Source: Pedobacter boryungensis
GTDB lineage: Bacteria; Bacteroidota; Bacteroidia; Sphingobacteriales; Sphingobacteriaceae
Reading direction: 5' to 3'
NCBI RefSeq assembly: GCF_013204825.1
Contig: NZ_JABMKV010000002.1
Coordinates: 434,001-498,000, forward strand
DNA: 64,000 nucleotides
The notes under the pieces were generated by a model. The model was given only the letters and a program-made list of their open reading frames with translations. It searched no databases and was not told where the DNA came from. Both the position numbers and the translations under genes were made by a program. Within the stretch, counting starts at the first letter, position 1. Each line of letters begins with the position of its first letter. Of this stretch, positions 27,206-36,937 are shown one piece after another.

Positions 27206-27805
27206 ATGAATAAAATAGTTTTGATTTGCCTTTTGGCCGTTGGTTTATCTTCTTGTAGTATTAATAAACAAGCTCAACAAATTAAAGCATTAGAACAATG
27301 TGAATATAAGTTAGTCAATGCATCAAATATCACAATTGCAGGTACAGATGTTAAAAAATTGATTGATGAAAAATCTGTTAATCTGGTGAGCATCCCTGCT
27401 TTTGCATTAGGATATTTGAGGAAAGATATTCCATTAAGAGCAAATTTAAATCTTGAAATTAGTAATCCATCAGGTGCTTTAGCAGCAATTAATAATTTCG
27501 AATATATCATTCTAATTAATCGACAAGAAATTGCAAACGGTTCAGTAGACCAAAGAGTTAGTATTGATGCAGGTCAAAAAATTACTGTTCCTGTGCAATT
27601 AAATGCGAATATTTATCAATTTATTGCAAATGGAAAAGTTTTAGATGATATCACGGCATTTTTAACTAGCGCAAGTAAAGGCACAGAAAAGAAAGGTATG
27701 GTTACGCTAAAAATTAAACCATCAATACTAGTTGGAAATAATTTGGTTAAATATCCAGGTTATATAACCATTGATAAAGAAGTAAGTAGTAAAATCTTAC
27801 TATAA
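27206..27805 (+). CDS. LEA14/WHy-like lipoprotein
   Basis: The 199-residue protein has a lipobox signal (VGLSSC) followed by a beta-sandwich domain with the pattern IPLRANLNLEISNPSGALAAIN and later ANGSVDQRVSIDAGQKITVPVQL, typical of LEA type 2 (WHy) domains: membrane-anchored proteins of unknown, possibly protective, role. It is monocistronic. Confidence 0.78.
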   Translation: MNKIVLICLLAVGLSSCSINKQAQQIKALEQCEYKLVNASNITIAGTDVKKLIDEKSVNLVSIPAFALGYLRKDIPLRANLNLEISNPSGALAAINNFEYIILINRQEIANGSVDQRVSIDAGQKITVPVQLNANIYQFIANGKVLDDITAFLTSASKGTEKKGMVTLKIKPSILVGNNLVKYPGYITIDKEVSSKILL

Positions 27806-27813
27806 AACTTCGC

Positions 27814-27845
27814 TCATCACATTTATTGGGGCTTTCGTCACATTT
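27814..27845 (+). promoter_or_regulatory. Direct-repeat operator candidate upstream of the outer-membrane receptor
   Basis: TCATCACATTT (27814-27824) and TCGTCACATTT (27835-27845) form a direct repeat with 21-bp periodicity, two helical turns, about 170 bp before the receptor ATG. Paired direct repeats at this spacing are how LytTR regulators bind; that assignment is inference. Confidence 0.4.
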
Positions 27846-28011
27846 CATAAAATCATCCTTCGGGTAATTGTTATTTTGGATAACCAAATGCTAATCCAGC
27901 CTACGAAATAATCGTAACAAAGTTGTTAAATCATAATTTTTATCAACTAATTTTTTAGGTTTGATGTAACATTATAAAAAATTTGGTGTCTTTTAGCTGT
28001 TATCCCATTTT

Positions 28012-30789
28012 ATGAAAAGAATTTTATTAGCCCTCGCTTTAATCTTATTTACTAATTTCTTGTTTGCTCAAAAAGGAAGTATTTCAGGAGTTTTATTAGA
28101 TAGTACAAACCAAAAACTAACGTTAAATTATGCTACTATCTCCGTTTTCAAGGGTGCAGATACAGTTTTAACCACCTATAAATTATCTGATGATAAAGGC
28201 ACATTTAAAATTTCTAATCTTGAGGCCGGAATAAAATATCGCTTAGTAGTTAATGCTTGGATGTACAATGTTTTACGTAAGGAAGTAACATTATTGCCAA
28301 GTGCACTGAATGTAGATTTAGGCAAATTATTGCTTTCAGGAAAAACAAATAACTTAAATGAAGTTGTAATTAATTCGGAAAGACCACCCATAATTGTTCG
28401 AAAAGATACAATTGAATTTAACGCAGAGTCTTTTAAAACTTTGCCAACCGCCGTAGTTGAAGATTTATTAAAAAAATTACCAGGAGTAGCAATTTCATCT
28501 GATGGTTCGATACAAGTAAATGGTAAAGCCGTAAGTAAAATTTTGGTAGATGGGAAAGAGTTTTTTGGTGGTGACCAACAAATGGCGACTAAAAATTTAC
28601 CAGCAAATATTATTGATAAAATTCAGGTAAGTGATGATAAAGAAGCAAAGCGGAGAGACCCAGATCTATTAGCAGGGAATACACCGCAAGTCATTAATTT
28701 AAAACTGAAAAAAGCAATTAAAAAAGGCGCTTTTGGAAAGTTATATGCTGGTGGTGGGCCAAATGATTTATTTGAAGCTGGTGGTATTATGAACTTCTTT
28801 AGAGATACAACACAAGTAAGTGTCTTGGCATATGGCAATAATATTAATAAACCAGGTTTTAGTATTGGAGATGTTTCTCGTATTGGAGGATTTAGCCGAG
28901 CTGGTATAAATTCTATCATGATTAATAGTGAAGGAGGATTTGAATTAAATAATATTGGTTTTGGAGGGACTTCTACTGGTGTGCAGCAATCTTTGGGCGC
29001 TGGAGCGAATTTTAATACATTAACCAAAAATGGAATAAAGATTAATGGAAAATACTTCTTTGGACAAGCTAAAACTTTAATCGATCAACAGATTTATGTT
29101 GACCAAAATTTAGGAACTGAAAAGCTTTATACAAGTACGATTTCTAATCTAAAAAACAAAAGCTATAATCATAATTTTGGGGCAAGAGCAGAATGGAAAA
29201 TCGATAGTTTAACAGAGCTTTCATTTGAACCGACTGTTACACTAAATATTTTAAGAAACCTAGGAGTAACTCAAACAGAGAATAAAAATACAACCAATCA
29301 GTTAGTTAACAATGGTTTAAATAATTCTCGTTTAAATGGAGATAACGCAGATTATTCTTTGCTGACTAGTTTATGGAAAGATTTTAAGAAGTCGGGGCGA
29401 TCACTAAATACAAGTGTTAGTCTCACCAAAAAAGATAATTTAAACGATAATTTTAATAATTCTAATAACAATTTTTATTTGCCAGCGCCATCAACATTAA
29501 GTTTAGATCAGTTAAGGGATAATAATATTAGAAATTTTGGGGTGTATTTAAGTGCGAATTATAACGAGCCAATTAGTAAAAAATTAAGGTTGAGCTTGGC
29601 TGTAGGCGCAAATTATTTGGATAATGAAAATGCGCTTACCACTTTTTATAAAAACCCACTTAATCAGGCATATGATGTTGAGGTTCCAAATTTATCTGAG
29701 ACAGTAACACAAAGTGGATATAAAACCAACACAAGAACAAGTTTACGATGGAAAGCAACAAAAGACTTGAGTATACAACCAGGTTTTGTATTTAATACCA
29801 TCGATTTAAAAAATAATTTTAGTTCATATCCATCATTTGAGCAACATTATCAATTTATAGCACCATCATTAAACATTACTTACAAAGCATTTAATTTAAG
29901 TTATTCGCCATCATTTAGAGAGCCAGATGTAAAATACATTCAGCCAATTACAAATAATACTGATCCTTTATTTGAGCAAAAAGGTAATCCGAATTTATTA
30001 CCAGCGAAGTCTTATCAAGTCAACTTAAACATTTACAAGTACGATACAAAACGTTCCCTTAATTACAACCTAAATTCGAATGGAAGTGTGCAGAATAATG
30101 CTGTAATTATGGCTAGAACTATTTCTCCAACAGGCGTTCAAACAAATACTCCAATTAATGCTGATGGGATTTGGCGTTTTTATTTGGGCGGAAATATTAA
30201 CAAAGATTTTAAACAAGGAACAAAGCAATTTACTTTTGGAACAGGATTTTATTCTAACTACACACGCAACATTGTACAGATAAATGATGTAAGGAGTTAT
30301 GCTAAAATTTTCACTATCGCACCGAGAATTAGTGGTAGAATTAACCTAAGCGACAAGTTTGAATTAGGAGAGTCATATAGCGTTGCCTATAACAAAAGTA
30401 CATATGATGATGCATTTTATAGAGATTTGAATTTTTATACTCACAATAGTGAAACCGAATTAATTGTTCGCTTACCAAAGAAAATGGTATGGGAAACAAC
30501 TTATAAAATTCAACACAACACACAAGAAACCGCTGGCTATAATAACAATGTAGAAATTTGGAATGCCGCTCTTACTTTATTGTTTATGAAAAACGATAGA
30601 GCTCAATTAAAATTTGCGGTGAACGATATTCTAAATACAAATACACGCAGATATATTTCCATTAGCGACAATTCAATTCGTGATACACGTACCAATAACT
30701 TAGGCAGACATGGATTAGTTACTTTAACCTACAACATCCAAAACTTTGGTGGTAAAGTAGGTGGTAAGGATACGTTTTTTAGATTTTAA
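28012..30789 (+). CDS. Outer-membrane beta-barrel receptor (TonB-dependent-like, OMP_b-brl_3 type)
   Basis: The 925-residue protein has a signal peptide ending FLFAQ, an N-terminal carboxypeptidase-regulatory-like domain (KGSISGVLLDSTNQKL), a plug-like domain (LPTAVVEDLLKKLPGVAI, then VNGKAVSKILVDGKEFFGGD) and a long barrel ending in a C-terminal Phe (VGGKDTFFRF), as outer-membrane proteins do. No typical TonB box is seen. The KLPGV and VDGKEFFGGDQQMATKNLPA signatures fit the group lacking SusD partners, and no susD gene is next to it. Ligand unknown. Confidence 0.88.
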   Translation: MKRILLALALILFTNFLFAQKGSISGVLLDSTNQKLTLNYATISVFKGADTVLTTYKLSDDKGTFKISNLEAGIKYRLVVNAWMYNVLRKEVTLLPSALNVDLGKLLLSGKTNNLNEVVINSERPPIIVRKDTIEFNAESFKTLPTAVVEDLLKKLPGVAISSDGSIQVNGKAVSKILVDGKEFFGGDQQMATKNLPANIIDKIQVSDDKEAKRRDPDLLAGNTPQVINLKLKKAIKKGAFGKLYAGGGPNDLFEAGGIMNFFRDTTQVSVLAYGNNINKPGFSIGDVSRIGGFSRAGINSIMINSEGGFELNNIGFGGTSTGVQQSLGAGANFNTLTKNGIKINGKYFFGQAKTLIDQQIYVDQNLGTEKLYTSTISNLKNKSYNHNFGARAEWKIDSLTELSFEPTVTLNILRNLGVTQTENKNTTNQLVNNGLNNSRLNGDNADYSLLTSLWKDFKKSGRSLNTSVSLTKKDNLNDNFNNSNNNFYLPAPSTLSLDQLRDNNIRNFGVYLSANYNEPISKKLRLSLAVGANYLDNENALTTFYKNPLNQAYDVEVPNLSETVTQSGYKTNTRTSLRWKATKDLSIQPGFVFNTIDLKNNFSSYPSFEQHYQFIAPSLNITYKAFNLSYSPSFREPDVKYIQPITNNTDPLFEQKGNPNLLPAKSYQVNLNIYKYDTKRSLNYNLNSNGSVQNNAVIMARTISPTGVQTNTPINADGIWRFYLGGNINKDFKQGTKQFTFGTGFYSNYTRNIVQINDVRSYAKIFTIAPRISGRINLSDKFELGESYSVAYNKSTYDDAFYRDLNFYTHNSETELIVRLPKKMVWETTYKIQHNTQETAGYNNNVEIWNAALTLLFMKNDRAQLKFAVNDILNTNTRRYISISDNSIRDTRTNNLGRHGLVTLTYNIQNFGGKVGGKDTFFRF

Positions 30790-30796
30790 ACTATAA

Positions 30797-32242
30797 TTAT
30801 TGGGGTTTATATTGGGTAATCTGCTTTGCCATTCCTTTAAATAAAACTAAATGAAATGGAAACATCGTGTACCAATATATTCTTCCCCATAAACCATTAG
30901 GTCTAAATGTTGCAATTTGTGATAAATAAGATTTGCCATGATACTGCACTACTTTTAATTCGAGCCATGCTTCTCCTGGAACTTTCATTTCAGCATAAAG
31001 TAATAAACGTTTACTGGTTTTATCTGCCAACAATACCCGCCAAAAATCTAAAACATCGCCAGCTTGTAAACTTGTGTTACTGGTTCTTCCACGTCTAGTG
31101 CCCACTCCGCCAAACATTTTATCTAAAAAGCCACGCAAACTCCAAAGCCAATCTAAATAATACCATCCCCTGCTACCTCCAATGCCCCAAATATTTTCGA
31201 AGACTTCTTCAGCTTTGCGCTCAAAGGGCATTTTTACTTTATATTCTACAGTGCCGTTTTGGGGTACCTTAACTTGATCCATAAAATAAGTTTCTAAATA
31301 ACCTCTGTTTAATGCGTCTTTCCAGCTACTTACAATAGAGTTTTGTTCAATTTTTTCGAAAGCTAATTTCAGCGCTTCTTTATAACTTAAGCACTTTTTG
31401 GGTACTGCATTTTTAATGTTATCATTTTGGCAAATCACCTCTACTTTCATGCTATCAACTAAACTTCTAGCTAAAGAATAGGGTACCGCAGTAACTAAAT
31501 TAAGCCACAAAGACGATAATTTTGGCGTTAATACAGGTACAGTTAAAATATATCTTTTTAGGTTTCTTGATTCTCCATATTGCAAAAGCATTTGCTTGTA
31601 AGTTAAAATATCTGGACCACCAATGTCAAAAATCTGATTGTAAGCTTTATCATTACCTAAAACTCCACATAAATATTCGAGCACATCTCTAATAGCTATG
31701 GGCTGACATTTAGTACTTACCCATTTTGGAGCTACCATTACAGGGAGTTTTTCTGTTAAATCTCTAATAATTTCGAAAGAGGCTGAACCAGAGCCAATGA
31801 TGATTGCGGCCCTTAAAATTGTATAATCAATTCCTGAATTTTTCAATTCTTCCTCTACTGCAAGTCGAGAACTTAAATGCTTAGAGAGTTCATCATCATT
31901 AACAATACCAGTAAGATAGATGATTTGCTTGCATTGAGTGCGCTTAATCGCTTTTACAAAATTTTGAGCTGATTGCTGTTCCAAATCTGCAAAATCAGCT
32001 CCGCTACCCGTCATAGAATGAACTAAATAATAGCTTGCTTCAATATCAAGTGGTATATTTTCTAGGCTTTTAGGATTTAATAAATCGCCTGTAATGATTT
32101 GTACTTTATTGCCAAAATCACTTTCAAGAGCAAACCTACGTGGATCACGAACCATGCAAACCACATCGTGCCCATTTTCTAATAATACAGGGAGTAAGCG
32201 TGTGCCGATATATCCATTGGCGCCAGTAAGTAGAATTTTCAT
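30797..32242 (-). CDS. SDR-family NAD-binding protein with C-terminal DUF2867
   Basis: The 481-residue protein has an atypical SDR domain (ILLTGANGYIGTRLLPVL, then SYYLVHSMTG, IIYLTGIVND and FDIGGPDILTYKQML) and a C-terminal DUF2867 domain (VFENIWGIGGSRGWYYLDW to NGLWGRIYWYTMFPFHLVLF). This two-domain architecture is frequent near membrane or quinone/lipid metabolism genes. It lies downstream of the ABC1-kinase gene on the same strand with a 48-bp gap, so it probably belongs to that operon. Confidence 0.9.
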   Translation of the reverse strand: MKILLTGANGYIGTRLLPVLLENGHDVVCMVRDPRRFALESDFGNKVQIITGDLLNPKSLENIPLDIEASYYLVHSMTGSGADFADLEQQSAQNFVKAIKRTQCKQIIYLTGIVNDDELSKHLSSRLAVEEELKNSGIDYTILRAAIIIGSGSASFEIIRDLTEKLPVMVAPKWVSTKCQPIAIRDVLEYLCGVLGNDKAYNQIFDIGGPDILTYKQMLLQYGESRNLKRYILTVPVLTPKLSSLWLNLVTAVPYSLARSLVDSMKVEVICQNDNIKNAVPKKCLSYKEALKLAFEKIEQNSIVSSWKDALNRGYLETYFMDQVKVPQNGTVEYKVKMPFERKAEEVFENIWGIGGSRGWYYLDWLWSLRGFLDKMFGGVGTRRGRTSNTSLQAGDVLDFWRVLLADKTSKRLLLYAEMKVPGEAWLELKVVQYHGKSYLSQIATFRPNGLWGRIYWYTMFPFHLVLFKGMAKQITQYKPQ

Positions 32243-32290
32243 GTTTGTGAATGAATAATTATATACGTAACAGCCAAGCTAAGCGATTTG

Positions 32291-33598
32291 TTATTTCCTT
32301 TTTACGTGTGGTTTATAAGTATCAGTTTTTACAGTTGCGTTTAATTCATGAAGAATATTATACAAACCAAAATTAGTACGGTTAATGTAAATGAAATGCT
32401 TTACTCCACGAGCTTGTTTGAACTCTGGCATTTTACTAATCTTTTCGCCGTACGAATACAAATCTTCAAAAAACTGTTTCTGACTAAAGTCAAATGTATT
32501 GGTTACATAAGGTTTAGCAAAAAGAGAGATCATTTCTTTATAAGCTTTATAATAGAATTCGATTTGGTCGGGTGTGTCATTTGGTAAAATCATCTCCAAC
32601 TGACGGAAGGCTTTTATGGTTTCTTCTTTATTTTCGAATAAATCTGTAGATGTTAAAGAGAAAAACGGTTCATAAAAATCATCTGGCATTTCTTTGATGC
32701 AACCAAAGTCTATTGCACCAAGTTTTTCATCTTTAGTTATTAAGAAATTTCCCGGATGAGGATCTGCATGGACTTTTCTCAATTCATGCTGCTGAAAATT
32801 ATAAAAATCCCATAGGGCTTGCCCAATTTTATTTTTTAATTCTTGACAAGGATTGGTGTTTAAAAATTCTTTTAAATGTTGACCTTCAATCCAATCCATT
32901 GTGATAATTCTATTGCTAGAAAGTTGTGGATAGTAATCTGGGAAAACTATATTATTTAAGTTCTTACAAGCTTCGGCAAATTCTACAGAACTTCGTACTT
33001 CACGTTCATAATCTGTTTCTTCCAATAAACGTTCTTCTACCTCTTTCATGTATATACTCAGTTCCTTTTCGCTCATTCCTAATAAACGAAAAGCAATAGG
33101 TTTCACCATTTTTAAATCTGATGAAATGCTATCGCCAACCCCTGGATATTGAATTTTAACTGCTAACTTTTTGCCGTTTAATTGTGCTTCATGCACTTGA
33201 CCAATTGAGGCCGCATGTGTAGATTTGATATTAAATTTATCATAAATTTTTTCAGGCGTTTTACCGAAACTCTTGGTAAATGTGCGTACAATTAGCGGTC
33301 CAGATAAAGGGGGTGCGTTGTATTGAGATTGCGTAAATTTATCTACATAAGCTCTTGGCAGGATATTTTTATCCATACTAAGCATTTGAGCAACTTTTAA
33401 CGCAGAACCTTTTAATTCACTTAAAGAACTATAAATGTCCGAAGCATTATCTTCATTGAGTTCATCGCGACTTAAGTCTGGATTGAACAGCTTTTTACTA
33501 TAATGTTTGATGTAATTGCCACCAATCTGGAAACCTGTTTTCACAAATTTTGCAGAACGCTCTACTTTGGTGGTAGGCATGCTTTCTTGTGCTTTCAT
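32291..33598 (-). CDS. ABC1/AarF/UbiB-family atypical kinase
   Basis: The 435-residue protein has the hallmark Lys-Gly-rich loop SELKGSALKVAQMLSMD, the Ala-rich nucleotide loop AASIGQVHEAQLNGKKLAVKIQ, LLEETDYERE, and the catalytic block VHADPHPGNFLI with IDFGC. The family uses ATP and supports coenzyme Q or other isoprenoid lipid biosynthesis. The organism would use menaquinone, so the exact lipid is open. It sits between a TetR regulator (6 bp upstream) and an SDR-DUF2867 gene. Confidence 0.93.
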   Translation of the reverse strand: MKAQESMPTTKVERSAKFVKTGFQIGGNYIKHYSKKLFNPDLSRDELNEDNASDIYSSLSELKGSALKVAQMLSMDKNILPRAYVDKFTQSQYNAPPLSGPLIVRTFTKSFGKTPEKIYDKFNIKSTHAASIGQVHEAQLNGKKLAVKIQYPGVGDSISSDLKMVKPIAFRLLGMSEKELSIYMKEVEERLLEETDYEREVRSSVEFAEACKNLNNIVFPDYYPQLSSNRIITMDWIEGQHLKEFLNTNPCQELKNKIGQALWDFYNFQQHELRKVHADPHPGNFLITKDEKLGAIDFGCIKEMPDDFYEPFFSLTSTDLFENKEETIKAFRQLEMILPNDTPDQIEFYYKAYKEMISLFAKPYVTNTFDFSQKQFFEDLYSYGEKISKMPEFKQARGVKHFIYINRTNFGLYNILHELNATVKTDTYKPHVKRK

Positions 33599-33604
33599 TT
33601 GGTC

Positions 33605-34258
33605 TTAAAATCCCATCTTTTCTTTAAGCTTTCCGTTTTGGGAAAGAAATTTTCCGTATTCAAATAAGTTATCAATTGGCGAACGCTGAAATAAGTCGAA
33701 AGTAACTTGAATACCTTTTTCTATTGCTTCGTCAGTTTTTTCAAAACCTTTACTGTCATCATCAATCCAAAAATTAAGAATAAATGCATATTGAACCCAA
33801 AGTGCGTTTTTATAACGCTTACTTAAGAATTTGCGATCAGCAAGTTCGCCACTTTCCAGGCCTTCGTTTATGATCTGTTCTGCAAAGTTTTCGAAAATTG
33901 GCTTTACACCACTCAAAACCTCAGGGGTACTTAATCTATTTCCGTGAGCTTTTAAACTATACTTTACAAAGCTCCGATTTGCCTTTAAGAATTCTATATA
34001 ACTGTAAAAAAATGAGAGTATTTTTTCTCTAGATGAATATTGCGCCCACAATTCTTGCGTTTGGATTTCATTTATCGCTTCTACAAGCAGTTCAACCCAA
34101 ATCATCTTTTCAATGCTTTCAAAAGAAGCATAAAAAGTATAAAAATCAGCTTCTGTAATTTTCAATTTTTTAACGAAACTGTAAACCGATTTCGGTTTTT
34201 CATCGTGTGTTAAAACAAAATCGATGTATGCCTTTTTAATTTGAGCTGCTGTTGCCAT
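33605..34258 (-). CDS. TetR-family transcriptional regulator
   Basis: From ATG 34258 the 217-residue protein begins MATAAQIKKAYIDFVLTHDE with the HTH at KPKSVYSFVKKLKITEADFYTFYASFESIE, the TetR N-terminal pattern, and an all-helical ligand domain. A reading beginning 17 codons earlier adds an unlikely hydrophobic tail. It is followed 6 bp later by the ABC1 kinase, so it likely controls this operon; TetR plus AarF pairs recur in Bacteroidota. Confidence 0.85.
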   Translation of the reverse strand: MATAAQIKKAYIDFVLTHDEKPKSVYSFVKKLKITEADFYTFYASFESIEKMIWVELLVEAINEIQTQELWAQYSSREKILSFFYSYIEFLKANRSFVKYSLKAHGNRLSTPEVLSGVKPIFENFAEQIINEGLESGELADRKFLSKRYKNALWVQYAFILNFWIDDDSKGFEKTDEAIEKGIQVTFDLFQRSPIDNLFEYGKFLSQNGKLKEKMGF

Positions 34259-34388
34259 TTTCTTTTTATTTAAAAACGTAAAAAATGTAAGTTTGGTTTC
34301 TGAAACCACTCAAAATTAAGACTTTATTTATCACTTATTTGCAATAATTAAGCTTGATGTTAAAGGAGAATTCGGTGATTTTAATTTG

Positions 34389-34760
34389 TTATTTAGTAAT
34401 CACTAATCCTAAACCTACAGCTAAGAAGCCAACAACAATGCTGGCAAGTGTGTATGCTATTAATGTGAGATAATTATTATTTTGTAATAAGGAAATATTC
34501 TCTGCAGCGAATGTAGAAAAAGTGGTGTAGCCCCCACAAAAACCAGTTATAAATAATAATCTTAAATTTTGATTAGAAGAAATATTTTGTCCAAAAGAAC
34601 CAATCAGAAGCCCAATTATAAAACAACCTAAAACATTAGTAATAAATGTTGCTAATGGAAAAGTATTGGTATAATATTTTGCTGTTAATATAGAAGTAAG
34701 GTATCGGAAAATACTTCCTAACCCGCCACCAAAACCTACTAATAAAAGTTGTTTCATCAT
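34389..34760 (-). CDS. crcB: Fluoride ion channel (Fluc/CrcB)
   Basis: The 123-residue protein has four membrane helices and the Fluc signatures GGGLGSIFRYL, TFITNVLGCFIIGLLIG and GFCGGYTTFSTF, which hold the conserved Asn, the Thr/Phe selectivity residues and the central sodium site. It exports fluoride as a dual-topology dimer. Its ATG lies 1 nt after the hutU stop codon, so it is translated from the hutU mRNA; no fluoride riboswitch is evident in front. Confidence 0.94.
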   Translation of the reverse strand: MMKQLLLVGFGGGLGSIFRYLTSILTAKYYTNTFPLATFITNVLGCFIIGLLIGSFGQNISSNQNLRLLFITGFCGGYTTFSTFAAENISLLQNNNYLTLIAYTLASIVVGFLAVGLGLVITK

Positions 34761-34761
34761 T

Positions 34762-36429
34762 TTATTTCAATCCTAATCGGTGTTCCCTTAAGGTATCTTT
34801 TGCAATATCGTAACCAGCATCCGCATGGCGGATCACACCCATAGCTGGATCGTTGTGTAAAACGCGTTTAATTCGAATTGCTGCATCTTCTGTTCCATCT
34901 GCAACGATAACCATTCCTGCATGTATAGAATAACCGATGCCAACACCACCACCATGATGTAAAGAAACCCAACTAGCTCCACCAGCAGTATTAATTAATG
35001 CGTTCAAAATTGGCCAGTCTGCAACTGCGTCAGAGCCATCAAGCATAGCCTCAGTTTCACGATTTGGAGAGGCAACAGAACCTGTATCTAAATGATCACG
35101 ACCAATTACAATTGGGGCTTTTACTTTTCCATCAGCTACTAATTTGTTAAATGCTAACCCAGCTTTTTCTCTCTCACCCTGACCTAACCAACAAATACGG
35201 GCAGGTAAACCCTGAAAAGCAATTCTTTCTTGCGCCATGGTAATCCATTGGCGTAAACTTTCATTTTCTGGGAATAGTTCTAGAATTAATTTATCAGTTT
35301 CATAAATATCTTGTGGATCTCCACTTAAAGCTGCCCATCTAAATGGACCTTTTCCTTCGCAAAATAAAGGACGGATGTAGGCAGGTACAAATCCAGGGAA
35401 ATCAAATGCATTTTTAACGCCAACTTCTAATGCCCTACCGCGTAGATTATTTCCATAATCGAAAGTTATTGCCCCACGTTTTTGTAACTCCAACATTTGT
35501 TGCACATGTTTTGCCATGGTAGCATACGAACGTTTTATATATTCATCAGGGTTTTCTTTTCTTAATGCGTTTGCTTGTTCAACAGATAATCCTTCTGGGA
35601 AATAACCAATTAAAGGATCGTGAGCCGAAGTTTGATCAGTTAAAGTATCTGGAACGATGTTTCGGTCTAACAAACGTTGTAAAAGTTCTACAGCATTACA
35701 AACTACACCGATTGAAATTGCTTTATTTTCCTTTTTGTAAGTTAATGCTTTATCAATTGCTTGATCGATATCGTAAGAAATTTCATCAATATATCTAGTT
35801 TCTAAACGCTTTTTAATACGCCATTCTTCTACATCTGCCGCTAGGCAAACACCTTGATTCATGGTAATGGCTAAAGGTTGTGCACCACCCATGCCGCCTA
35901 AACCAGCAGTAACATTTAACGTTCCTTTTAAATTGCTTTGAAAATGTTTTTTGGCAAGTGCTGAATAAGTTTCGTAAGTACCTTGTACAATTCCTTGTGA
36001 GCCGATGTAAATCCACGAACCAGCCGTCATTTGACCATACATCATCAATCCTTTATCTTCTAATTCGTCAAAATGTTGTTGAGTTGCCCATTTTGGTACT
36101 AATTGTGAATTAGAAATTAACACTCTTGGCGCATCTTTATGGGTAGGTAAAACGCCAACTGGTTTGCCCGACTGGATGAGTAAAGTTTCATCATCCTCTA
36201 AGTTTTTTAACGCTTTAATAATTAAAACTAATGCTTCTTTGTTACGAGCAGCTTTGCCTCTTCCTCCATACACAATTAAATCTTCTGGACGTTCGGCAAC
36301 ATCTGGGTCTAAGTTATTTAACAGCATTCTTAATGCCGCTTCTTGTACCCAACCTTTACAAGTTAATGTACTTCCAGTAGGTGTTTGCTTAATTTTAAGG
36401 TTTAAACTTTCTTCAATATTAGTCGTCAT
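34762..36429 (-). CDS. hutU: Urocanate hydratase
   Basis: The 555-residue protein matches urocanase in length and key parts: [26 protein letters not shown], the NAD-binding [12 protein letters not shown], the region [20 protein letters not shown], and [19 protein letters not shown]. It converts urocanate to imidazolonepropionate, the second step of histidine breakdown. hutH lies 6 kb away; hutI and the formimidoyl steps are not in this window. Its promoter is at 36451-36458. Confidence 0.96.
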   Translation of the reverse strand: MTTNIEESLNLKIKQTPTGSTLTCKGWVQEAALRMLLNNLDPDVAERPEDLIVYGGRGKAARNKEALVLIIKALKNLEDDETLLIQSGKPVGVLPTHKDAPRVLISNSQLVPKWATQQHFDELEDKGLMMYGQMTAGSWIYIGSQGIVQGTYETYSALAKKHFQSNLKGTLNVTAGLGGMGGAQPLAITMNQGVCLAADVEEWRIKKRLETRYIDEISYDIDQAIDKALTYKKENKAISIGVVCNAVELLQRLLDRNIVPDTLTDQTSAHDPLIGYFPEGLSVEQANALRKENPDEYIKRSYATMAKHVQQMLELQKRGAITFDYGNNLRGRALEVGVKNAFDFPGFVPAYIRPLFCEGKGPFRWAALSGDPQDIYETDKLILELFPENESLRQWITMAQERIAFQGLPARICWLGQGEREKAGLAFNKLVADGKVKAPIVIGRDHLDTGSVASPNRETEAMLDGSDAVADWPILNALINTAGGASWVSLHHGGGVGIGYSIHAGMVIVADGTEDAAIRIKRVLHNDPAMGVIRHADAGYDIAKDTLREHRLGLK

Positions 36430-36450
36430 ATCAAGGCAATGTTACAATAC

Positions 36451-36458
36451 CAAATGTA
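36451..36458 (-). promoter_or_regulatory. Promoter -7 element of hutU-crcB
   Basis: On the minus strand this reads TACATTTG, 21 bp before the hutU ATG. On the opposite strand TAGGTTTG at 36479-36486 may serve the small Cys/His protein, making a compact divergent promoter pair. Confidence 0.5.
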
Positions 36459-36488
36459 GGAAATTTATGTTATTTGCTTAGGTTTGTC

Positions 36489-36830
36489 ATGAAATTGAAA
36501 AATAAGCGCATATATATCCAAAAACTTTTAGCAGTAGCTATGCTGTGGGTGTTTTCCCTTGCCATAACTCCTTGGAGCGCTTTACATCATCACGCACAAG
36601 TTGTGGATACAATAGCTGAAAAACATTGTACCCATAAGCTACATATAAAAACACAGCAGGACACTTGTTTAATCTGCGCTGCTCATTTCGAAAAAAACTA
36701 TACCATTAATACTACTACGCACATTACTTATTTAACAAGTAAGTTGATGCCAAAAAATATTGCCGTAGTAACAAGTTCTTATGCAGAGCTTATTTCCACC
36801 TCACTTAGAGGTCCACCAAATTTGTCGTAA
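36489..36830 (+). CDS. Small Cys/His-rich exported protein preceding a TonB receptor
   Basis: From ATG 36489 the 113-residue protein has an N-terminal hydrophobic segment (LLAVAMLWVFSLAITPWSAL) and then clustered potential metal ligands: HHHAQ, HCTHK and CLICAAHF. A conserved FLRGPP-like end (TSLRGPPNLS) closes it. The arrangement resembles the small DUF2946-like or metal-handling periplasmic proteins found beside metal receptors. A TonB receptor follows 107 bp later. Metal binding is inferred from residues only. Confidence 0.7.
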   Translation: MKLKNKRIYIQKLLAVAMLWVFSLAITPWSALHHHAQVVDTIAEKHCTHKLHIKTQQDTCLICAAHFEKNYTINTTTHITYLTSKLMPKNIAVVTSSYAELISTSLRGPPNLS

Positions 36831-36937
36831 TATCTACAAATTGAATTAGCGAAAGCTAAATAATCCACTTATTATTTAATTATATGATGAATAGCTATTA
36901 GTTAAACTATGCGCTGTTTAATCCTTAAAAATATATT

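Noticed and set aside
34762..36480. Fluoride riboswitch in front of crcB or hutU
   Set aside because: No recognisable conserved riboswitch core; crcB directly follows the hutU stop.
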